The notes under the pieces are model-generated. The model saw only the letters and a program-made list of their open reading frames with translations. It did not search any database and had not been told where the DNA came from. Source: Geomobilibacter sp964431365 (GTDB lineage Bacteria; Desulfobacterota; Desulfuromonadia; Geobacterales; DSM-12255). From it: a stretch of 64,000 nucleotides of DNA. The position numbers were made by a program, and so were the translations under genes. Within the stretch, counting starts at the first letter, position 1; each line of letters opens with the position of its first letter. Shown here in pieces: positions 24,602 to 31,481 of this stretch. The DNA is taken from NCBI GenBank assembly GCA_964431365.1, contig CAYSJJ010000009.1, positions 13,857-77,856 of the forward strand, given 5' to 3'.

Positions 24602-26484
24602 TGACTGCGCAGGTTCATGACCGAGGGATCCTCCGTTTTCTCACCGCCGGTAGCGTGGACGACGGCAAGTCGACCCTTATCGGACGGCTTCTGTACGACG
24701 CGGGAGCCCTGTACGATGACCATGTGGCTTCTCTCAGGCGATCCGATACCGACCTGGACGCGGAGCTCGATTTCTCCCTCCTGACCGATGGCCTGCGGGC
24801 TGAGCGCGAGCAGGGGATCACCATCGACGTGGCCTACCGTTATTTTGCAACCTCCCGCCGCCGCTTCATCATTGCCGACGCGCCGGGGCATGAACAGTAC
24901 ACGCGGAATATGGCCACGGCCGCCTCCCAGGCCGATCTGGCCGTGCTGCTGATCGACGCCCAGCTCGGCGTTTCTGTCCAGTCCAAACGTCACGCTTTCA
25001 TCTGCGCCCTCATGGGTATTCCCCGCCTGGTGGTAGCGATCAACAAGATGGACCTGGTCGGTTTTAGCGAGGAGCGCTTCCGCGAGATCGAGGAGGAGTA
25101 CCGGGACTTTGCCGTCCGACTGGGGCTGGCCAATCTCCAGTTTATCCCAGTCTGTGCCGTGAGCGGCGACAACCTGGTGCAGAAGAGCGGGAGCATGCCC
25201 TGGTATGCAGGCCCACCGCTCCTCTCCCACCTGGAGGAGGTGTATGTGGCCGGCGATCGGAACCTGATCGACTTTCGTTTGCCGGTCCAGCGGGCGATCC
25301 ATCTTCCCGGCACTTTTCGTGGTGTCGGCGGCCGGGTCGCCTCCGGCGTGCTCCGTGCGGGCGACGAGGTAATGGTGCTCCCCTCCGGCTTCCGCACCCG
25401 TGTGGCTGCTGTCAGCGTCGGCATGCAGCCCGCCTCCCGGGTGGTGGAGGGGGAGTCGGTGACCGTGACCCTGGAGGATGACTTGGACGTGGGGCGGGGG
25501 AGCCTCCTGGTCCATCCCGGTAATGTGCCGCCGGAGCGTCGGGAACTGGAGGCTATGCTGGTCTGGACCGGTGACGAACCTTTGCAGGCTGGTGAGGTGT
25601 ACTGGATCAAACAGACAAGCACCTGGGTGAAGGCGCGCTGCGAGGCGATCCACTACCTGGTCGATCCAAACACCCTGCGCCGGGAGGAAACTGACCGCCT
25701 GTCGCTCAACGACATCGGCAGGGCGCGATTCGCCCTCTATCGGCCGCTTTTTGCCGATGAGTACCGGAAGAACCGGGCGCTCGGCGCCTTCATTGTGGTA
25801 TCCGTCGCCGACGGGGATACGCTCGGGGCAGCAACCATCATCGACCGGACCGATTATGATGCAGAACTGAAGACGGAGCGTGCCGTTCCGGCCCGGCGTA
25901 CCGTGGTTTGGCATGAAGGGCAGGTAACGCCAGCACTCCGTGAGTCGGTACTCAGGCAACGACCTATTACCCTCTGGCTCACCGGCCTGAGCGGAGCCGG
26001 CAAATCGACCCTGGCCTTTGCCCTGGAGCGGCAGTTGATCGAGGCGGGGCATCCCTGCTGCGTGCTTGACGGCGACAATGTGCGGCACGGGCTCAACCGG
26101 GATCTCGGCTTTTCACCCCGCGACAGGGCAGAAAACATCCGCCGGGTCGCTGAGGTGGCGCGTCTGATGAACGAGGCTGGCCTCATCGTGATCACATCCT
26201 TCATTTCCCCCTTCCGGGAGGACCGGGAGATGGCGCGGCAGATCATCGGCCCGGAGCGGTTCGTCGAAACCTTCCTCAGTACGAGCATTGCTGAGTGTGA
26301 ACGACGAGACCCAAAGGGGCTCTACCGCAAGGCCCGTACGGGAGAACTGCCGGGGTTTACCGGCATCTCCGCACCTTATGAGCCGCCGGAGCAGCCGGAG
26401 CTGTCGATAGATACGGAGAAGCTCACGGTTGAGCAGGGTGTCACCCTGCTGCTGGAACGACTGGAAAGGGATCTTCATGTGTAG
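24601..26484 (+). CDS. cysNC: CysN-CysC fusion, ATP sulfurylase GTPase subunit plus APS kinase
   Basis: Bifunctional enzyme of 627 residues. Residues 10-430 are the CysN GTPase: P-loop GSVDDGKST at 17-25, DAPGHEQYTRNM near 93, NKMDLVG near 148, then EF-Tu-like beta-barrels. Residues 440-627 are CysC: P-loop GLSGAGKST near 462, DGDNVRHGLNRDLGFS, the kinase signature, and GISAPYEPPEQPEL at the end. The product is PAPS, the universal sulfuryl donor. NodQ has this same architecture. Cysteine synthesis alone can use APS directly in many bacteria, so a dedicated kinase domain next to a sulfotransferase gene suggests sulfation. No cysH-type reductase is in the window. Confidence 0.95.
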   Translation: MTAQVHDRGILRFLTAGSVDDGKSTLIGRLLYDAGALYDDHVASLRRSDTDLDAELDFSLLTDGLRAEREQGITIDVAYRYFATSRRRFIIADAPGHEQYTRNMATAASQADLAVLLIDAQLGVSVQSKRHAFICALMGIPRLVVAINKMDLVGFSEERFREIEEEYRDFAVRLGLANLQFIPVCAVSGDNLVQKSGSMPWYAGPPLLSHLEEVYVAGDRNLIDFRLPVQRAIHLPGTFRGVGGRVASGVLRAGDEVMVLPSGFRTRVAAVSVGMQPASRVVEGESVTVTLEDDLDVGRGSLLVHPGNVPPERRELEAMLVWTGDEPLQAGEVYWIKQTSTWVKARCEAIHYLVDPNTLRREETDRLSLNDIGRARFALYRPLFADEYRKNRALGAFIVVSVADGDTLGAATIIDRTDYDAELKTERAVPARRTVVWHEGQVTPALRESVLRQRPITLWLTGLSGAGKSTLAFALERQLIEAGHPCCVLDGDNVRHGLNRDLGFSPRDRAENIRRVAEVARLMNEAGLIVITSFISPFREDREMARQIIGPERFVETFLSTSIAECERRDPKGLYRKARTGELPGFTGISAPYEPPEQPELSIDTEKLTVEQGVTLLLERLERDLHV

Positions 26485-27499
26485 ACTGAAGGCAGTTTTG
26501 TTGATTTTGACATTCACGGCGGTCTGGCTTGTCCAAGGCGCAGGGTTTGCCGCTAAAAAGGTGCGAATCGGCCACTTTCCGAATCTGACCCATGCCCAAG
26601 CCTTGGTCGGGCGGGCCAACGGCACGTTCGACCAACGACTGGGAAGCGCGGTGGAGTGGAAGGTGTTCAACGCGGGTCCGACCGCGATGGAGGCCCTTAT
26701 TGCCGGGCAGTTGGACATCGCCTATGTGGGGCCGAATCCGGCTGTCAATCTCTTCCTCCGCTCAAAGGGAAAGGCGTTGCGAATTATCGCCGGCGCAGCG
26801 AGCGGCGGTGCAGCCCTTGTGGTGCCAGCCTCCTCCTCTGTGAGCCGACCTCAGGATTTCAAGGGAAAGCGGATCGCCTCACCTGAACTGGGCAATACGC
26901 AGGACGTTGCCCTGCGTCGCTGGCTGAAGAGCAACGGACTGGTACCGGGAAAAGACGTCCAGGTGGCACCGATCAAGAACGCCGACATTCTCATGCTCTT
27001 CCAGCAGGGGAAACTTGCCGGCGCCTGGGTGCCAGAACCCTGGGTGACGCGGCTCATCAGGGAAGGTGGGGGGCGAATCTTTCTTGATGAACGCTCTCTC
27101 TGGCCCGAAGGCAGATTCCCGACCGCCGTTGTCGTGGTGAGAAAGACATTCTACGAGCGAAACAGGGAACAGGTCCGTCGTTTTCTCGATGCCCATCTGG
27201 AGGTGACGGAGTGGATCCGGAAGCATCCCGCTGAGGCTGGAAAGAAGCTGAACGAACAGTTGGCACTGCTTGCTGGCAAGCCGTTGCCTCCCCAGACCTT
27301 GACCGAGGCGCTCAGTCGTGTACAGGTCACCCATGATCCCCTTGCCGGGCCTCTTGCTACCTCGGCCCGCTGGGCCCATGAGCTTGGCTATCTCCCCCGA
27401 GGGAGCGACCTTTCTGCGGGGCTCCGGGGGCTGGTGGATGTTACTCTCCTGAACGAACTTCTGAAAGCGCGGTCGCTCCCTGCGGTCCGTGGGAATTGA
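26477..27499 (+). CDS. ssuA: SsuA/NrtA-type periplasmic substrate-binding protein
   Basis: A 340-residue binding protein of the NMT1/SsuA/TauA class. The signal peptide ends near GAGFAAKK. The mature start KVRIGHFPNLTHAQALVG is followed by TAMEALIAGQLDIAYVGPNP, the family's ligand cleft, and GKRIASPELGNTQDVALRRW. ATG 26477 overlaps the end of cysNC by eight bases, so it is translationally coupled; the longer frame runs back into cysNC. Ligands in the family are aliphatic sulfonates, taurine or nitrate. The operon partners favour a sulfur compound; specificity cannot be read from sequence. Confidence 0.88.
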   Translation: MCRLKAVLLILTFTAVWLVQGAGFAAKKVRIGHFPNLTHAQALVGRANGTFDQRLGSAVEWKVFNAGPTAMEALIAGQLDIAYVGPNPAVNLFLRSKGKALRIIAGAASGGAALVVPASSSVSRPQDFKGKRIASPELGNTQDVALRRWLKSNGLVPGKDVQVAPIKNADILMLFQQGKLAGAWVPEPWVTRLIREGGGRIFLDERSLWPEGRFPTAVVVVRKTFYERNREQVRRFLDAHLEVTEWIRKHPAEAGKKLNEQLALLAGKPLPPQTLTEALSRVQVTHDPLAGPLATSARWAHELGYLPRGSDLSAGLRGLVDVTLLNELLKARSLPAVRGN

Positions 27500-27506
27500 A
27501 TCACTC

Positions 27507-28289
27507 ATGGCTCTGGTTGAACTGAAGCGGGTCGGCAAGATCTATCAAGGCCAGTCCGGGCCGGTCCATGGCCTCACTGACGTGGCGCTAACCATAAATG
27601 ACGGCGAGTTCCTCTGCGTAGTCGGCCCGTCCGGGTGCGGCAAGACGACCCTCCTGAACGTTATTGCCGGTTTCGAGACCCCGACCGCCGGAGAGGTGTT
27701 GGTGAATGGCGTACGAGTCAATGGCCCGGCGCCGTCGCGGTTTGTCATCTTTCAGGAACCGGCGCTCTATCCCTGGCTGAATGTGTTTCAGAACGTGGTC
27801 TTCGGGCTCAGGATGGCCGGAGTCGACCCGCATGACCAACATGCGAGGGGGATGGAACTGCTGGAGACGGTGCATCTGGCCCGGTTCGCCCATGCCTGGG
27901 TGACCGAGCTTTCCGGCGGGATGAAACAGCGGGTGGCCCTGGCCCGTGCCTTGGCCATGGATCCCGATGTGCTGCTCATGGACGAGCCATTCGCGGCCCT
28001 GGACGCCCAGACCAGGGACATGCTTCATGAGGCGGTGGAAGAGCTCTGGCAGGCGACCGGCAAGACTATTGTGTTCGTGACCCACAACGTACGGGAGGCA
28101 GTGAGGCTCGGCACGCGGGTGATCCTCATGTCGGGGCAGGGAGGAGGCATCTTGCGAGAGTATCCGATTGATCTCCCCCGCAACCGTTTTCTGGAGGACT
28201 TGGAGGTGGTGACGATAGCTTCACGGATTCGCGACGACCTGCGCAGAGAAGTGCTTCGGGGCGGCGGAGGAGTTTCCGATGGCCAATAA
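27507..28289 (+). CDS. ssuB: SsuB-type ABC transporter ATPase
   Basis: A 260-residue ATPase. Walker A GPSGCGKTT is near residue 42, the Q-loop phrase IFQEPALYPWLNVFQN near 80, the signature LSGGMKQRVALARAL near 137, and Walker B VLLMDEPFAALD directly after. VTHNVREAVRLG holds the switch histidine. It starts at ATG 27507 seven bases after the ssuA stop, rather than further upstream, because conserved sequence begins at ALVELKRV. It powers the importer formed with the binding protein and permease on each side. Confidence 0.92.
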   Translation: MALVELKRVGKIYQGQSGPVHGLTDVALTINDGEFLCVVGPSGCGKTTLLNVIAGFETPTAGEVLVNGVRVNGPAPSRFVIFQEPALYPWLNVFQNVVFGLRMAGVDPHDQHARGMELLETVHLARFAHAWVTELSGGMKQRVALARALAMDPDVLLMDEPFAALDAQTRDMLHEAVEELWQATGKTIVFVTHNVREAVRLGTRVILMSGQGGGILREYPIDLPRNRFLEDLEVVTIASRIRDDLRREVLRGGGGVSDGQ

Positions 28290-29088
28290 CCGGCAGTGGT
28301 GGGGCAGTACACGGGAAGGGGACGATGGCGGTCGGATCCGGAAGGCTTCGATCCGAGCGGGGTTCCTGCTCTTCCTGGTCTGCATCTGGCAAGGGCTCTC
28401 GGCGGCCGGTATCTGGAACGAGATCATTTTCCCTGCACCGAGGGAGGTGGTGTTGGCCATTGCCAGCGGTTTCAGCGACGGGACCCTTCCTGCTTCCGTG
28501 CTGGCCAGCCTGGTACGGCTTGGTATCGGCTATGGCGTCTCCCTGGCGATCGGTATCCCCCTCGGCCTGATTCTCGGGCGCATCCGGCTGCTGGATGACA
28601 CGGTGGGGAGCCTGGCCGTTGGGCTGCAGGCGTTGCCAAGCATCTGCTGGCTCCCCCTGGCGGTCCTCTGGTTCGGCCTTTCCGAGGCGGCCATGCAGTT
28701 CGTCATCATCATGGGGTCGCTGATGGCCGTTACCCTTACCGTGCGTGACGGGGTCAGGACAATCCCGACCCTCTATCTGAGGGCCGCCTCAATCCTTGGG
28801 GCGACCGGCTGGCGCTTCTACCGCTATGTGTTGTTTCCTGCGTCGTTCCCGTCTGTTGTGACCGGGGCCAAGCTCGGCTGGACCTTTGCCTGGCGGTCGC
28901 TCATGGCTGCCGAATTGCTCTACGTAACCACCGGGATCGGCTCCACCTTGATGACCGGTCGTGAGTTGCACGACATGGCCCTGGTGGTCGCGGCCATGCT
29001 GATTATCGTCGGCATCGGCCTGGTCACTGACCGGCTGCTCTTCAGGCTGGGGGAGGAGTTCGTGCACCGGCGTTGGGGTGTGGGGTGA
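28279..29088 (+). CDS. ssuC: SsuC-type ABC transporter permease
   Basis: A 269-residue inner-membrane permease with about six hydrophobic segments. The family motif is seen in IIFPAPREVVLAIASGF near residue 49, and the EAA coupling loop appears as LYLRAASILGATGWRFYRYV near residue 160. WRSLMAAELLYVTTGIGSTL is typical of SsuC/TauC. It overlaps the ssuB end by 11 bases. It ends the cys-ssu operon; no SsuD/SsuE monooxygenase follows, so any sulfonate taken up would have to be processed elsewhere, or the substrate is different (sulfate or a related oxyanion). Confidence 0.9.
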   Translation: MANNRQWWGSTREGDDGGRIRKASIRAGFLLFLVCIWQGLSAAGIWNEIIFPAPREVVLAIASGFSDGTLPASVLASLVRLGIGYGVSLAIGIPLGLILGRIRLLDDTVGSLAVGLQALPSICWLPLAVLWFGLSEAAMQFVIIMGSLMAVTLTVRDGVRTIPTLYLRAASILGATGWRFYRYVLFPASFPSVVTGAKLGWTFAWRSLMAAELLYVTTGIGSTLMTGRELHDMALVVAAMLIIVGIGLVTDRLLFRLGEEFVHRRWGVG

Positions 29089-29453
29089 ACTGCAGAGATT
29101 TGGAGTGGAGGAGAGAGTAGTTGGTGACAGAATCGCTCTGCAAGGGCGGCACGTTTCTCGCAAAAATTTCTGCAGCTCTCTGATATTACTAAAATTGATG
29201 ACTACCACTCATGAGTCCTCAGCCTGGATATTTGACAAAAGAAATATGAAAAAACATCGACGTAAACAATAAATCGCTTGCACCAGGTTGGCCGTTTGGA
29301 AATCGTTGTAAAGAGTAAGGGCGCGAAATAACAGATTACTGTTCTTATGTTACGTGTTATCGCAATAGATTAGATTCAACGTATCTTTTTTCGTGGCTAG
29401 TTTCTTATTTCCAAGTCCTATATCTTGCGTTGCATCTCTAGCAAAAGAGAATT
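29089..29453 (+). other. AT-rich gap before wzt
   Basis: 365 bases without a convincing gene, visibly more AT-rich than the operon before it. A TTGACA occurs at 29232-29237 without a good -10 at the right distance. This is the left boundary of the low-GC stretch that runs to about 36.8 kb. A wzt promoter is expected here but I cannot fix it. Confidence 0.4.
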
Positions 29454-30785
29454 ATGTCTGAAGATATCGCCATAAAAGTAGAAAACCTCACCAAGATCTA
29501 CAAGCTGTACAATTCGCCCATGGACCGGTTGAAAGAATCGCTGCACCCGTTCCGACGCAAGTACCACAAAGACTTCTACGCCCTCAACAACGTCAGTTTT
29601 GAAATTCGGAAAGGGGAGACGGTCGGGATTATCGGCAAAAACGGTTCTGGCAAATCGACCCTCTTGAAGATCCTTACCGGCGTTCTTACCCCATCCAACG
29701 GAAAGGTGATGGTCAACGGAAAGGTCTCGGCCCTTCTGGAGTTGGGAGCCGGCTTCAATCCTGAACTGACCGGTATAGAGAACATATACTTCAGCGGAAC
29801 CCTAATGGGCTATCCGCGGGAGGACATGGATGCGCGGTTGGCCGATATCCTTTCATTCGCGGATATCGGTGAGTTCATTCATCAGCCGGTAAAGATGTAT
29901 TCGAGCGGGATGTTCGTACGTCTGGCATTTGCCGTGTCGATAAATGTGAACCCAGAGCTTTTGATCGTAGACGAGGCATTGTCCGTTGGCGATGAGGCCT
30001 TTCAGAGAAAATGCTTTGCCAAAATTATCAAGTTTCAGCAGGAAGGGAAAACCATCCTGTTTGTGTCTCACAGCGCAGCGGTGATAACCGAACTGTGCAA
30101 CCGTTGCATCCTGTTTGACCAAGGGGAGCAGCTCCTTTCCTTGGAACCAAAGCCGGTGATTTCGGCATATCAACGGCTTGTCTACGCTCCTCCGGAAAAG
30201 ATGCAGCAGGTCAGGAGGCAAATTGTGGACAGTAAAATGGGCGTTTATTCAGATGTTACTGACGAAGTGAGCGATGACGTTGTAGAACAACTAGATTGTT
30301 TCTCGAAGCCGGTAAGTACTGTTAGCTACGAATCGCGGGGTGCATTGATATCTGATCCCAAAATCACAACTTTGGATGGCCGCGAAGTCAACGTTCTTAG
30401 ACGGGGGCAGGAGTACAATTACGGCTATACGGTAACATTCACTAAATCGGCACAAAAAGTTCGTTGCGGTATGTTGATCAAGACCGTATCTGGACTGGAA
30501 TTGGGGGGATTAACTTCTCACAGTCTTACCGGTGGAATAGATCAAGTTGAGGCGGGAACCGTTATGAGGCAACTCTTTATGTTTAAGTGTAATTTCCTTC
30601 CTGGCACATACTTTCTCAATTCTGGTCTCGTGGGTGAGGTCGATGGTGAACAGGTATTTCTCCATAGAGTTCTTGACGTAATGATGTTTCGTGTCCATGA
30701 CGAGCCAGGCCTTGTCCAGCACGGCTTGGTAGATATATCACCGAGTGATAAGTTTTGTTCAATTCAGGAAATGGTGAAATTGTGA
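29454..30785 (+). CDS. wzt: Wzt, ATPase of polysaccharide ABC exporter with C-terminal glycan-binding domain
   Basis: A 443-residue protein. The N-terminal 245 residues are the ABC ATPase: Walker A GKNGSGKST near 63, ELGAGFNPELTGIENIYFSG (a Wzt hallmark), signature MYSSGMFVRLAFAV, Walker B LLIVDEALSVGDE. After a linker, residues 285-425 form the beta-sandwich Wzt_C domain, which in studied systems (E. coli O8/O9a) recognises the finished, end-capped glycan and sets export specificity. A C-terminal domain therefore suggests a capped polymer; the methyltransferase directly downstream, overlapping by four bases, could add the cap. Its permease is wzm at 22698. Confidence 0.94.
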   Translation: MSEDIAIKVENLTKIYKLYNSPMDRLKESLHPFRRKYHKDFYALNNVSFEIRKGETVGIIGKNGSGKSTLLKILTGVLTPSNGKVMVNGKVSALLELGAGFNPELTGIENIYFSGTLMGYPREDMDARLADILSFADIGEFIHQPVKMYSSGMFVRLAFAVSINVNPELLIVDEALSVGDEAFQRKCFAKIIKFQQEGKTILFVSHSAAVITELCNRCILFDQGEQLLSLEPKPVISAYQRLVYAPPEKMQQVRRQIVDSKMGVYSDVTDEVSDDVVEQLDCFSKPVSTVSYESRGALISDPKITTLDGREVNVLRRGQEYNYGYTVTFTKSAQKVRCGMLIKTVSGLELGGLTSHSLTGGIDQVEAGTVMRQLFMFKCNFLPGTYFLNSGLVGEVDGEQVFLHRVLDVMMFRVHDEPGLVQHGLVDISPSDKFCSIQEMVKL

Positions 30786-31462
30786 AAATAAACGACTACT
30801 ATGAAATGAAACTCAATAAGGACAAAGTCGATGCGTTAGTTCATCGTGATGCTGTTGGAGGGATGTGGGAAGAAATCGGAAACCTGCAGTTTGAATTTTT
30901 GGTCGACCAAGGGCTACTCCCGGAGATGAATTTTCTTGATATCGGTTGTGGTAGCCTGCGAGGGGGCATACATTTTATCCGTTACCTCAACCCAGGTGGC
31001 TACTTCGGAGTCGATGCAAACCAATCGCTGCTCGATGCCGGGTATTCTACCGAGCTTTCTAACGTCAAACTGCAGCACAAGCTCCCCAGACAAAATCTCC
31101 TTTTCGATCGTGATTTTGCCTTCGAAAAATTTGGCGCCTCTTTTGATATGGCCCTAGCACAATCTGTTTTCAGCCACTTGCCACTAAACCATATTCGGTT
31201 GTGTCTCATCAAGCTGTCAGCATGCATGCGGCAGGGTGGGAGATTCTTTGCCACTTTTTTTGAATGTCCCGCTGAGTCTGCTATAGAGCAACCGTATTCC
31301 CATAGTCCTGGAGGCATCATATCATTTCCTGCGGAGGACCCATATCATTACTGGCAATCTGATTTTCAGTGGGCCGTGGGCAACCTGCCGTGGGAAGTGC
31401 ACTACTATGGCGACTGGGGGCATCCTCGCTCTCAGAAGATAATCTGTTTTCTGAAGAAGTGA
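30782..31462 (+). CDS. SAM-dependent methyltransferase
   Basis: A 226-residue class I methyltransferase. SAM motif I is FLDIGCGSLRGGIHFI near residue 46; GGYFGVDANQSLLDAG follows as motif II, and DMALAQSVFSHLP as motif IV. GTG 30782 overlaps the wzt stop (GTGA), so the pair is coupled; AGGAAA upstream is an acceptable ribosome site, and TTG 30755 is the longer alternative. By analogy with capping methyltransferases of ABC-dependent O-antigens (WbdD type) it may methylate the growing end of the glycan, which Wzt_C would then recognise. It lacks the WbdD kinase domain. The substrate is inferred from position only. Confidence 0.85.
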   Translation: MKINDYYEMKLNKDKVDALVHRDAVGGMWEEIGNLQFEFLVDQGLLPEMNFLDIGCGSLRGGIHFIRYLNPGGYFGVDANQSLLDAGYSTELSNVKLQHKLPRQNLLFDRDFAFEKFGASFDMALAQSVFSHLPLNHIRLCLIKLSACMRQGGRFFATFFECPAESAIEQPYSHSPGGIISFPAEDPYHYWQSDFQWAVGNLPWEVHYYGDWGHPRSQKIICFLKK

Positions 31463-31481
31463 CGGGCCTAAGGACTTCTAA

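Noticed and set aside
24520..26088. A 522-codon minus-strand open frame opposite cysNC
   Set aside because: It is a shadow of conserved GTPase sequence, with no recognisable motif.
29089..29453. A 64-codon frame at 29078-29272 as a small gene
   Set aside because: It starts inside the permease gene, has no ribosome site and no similarity that I recognise.
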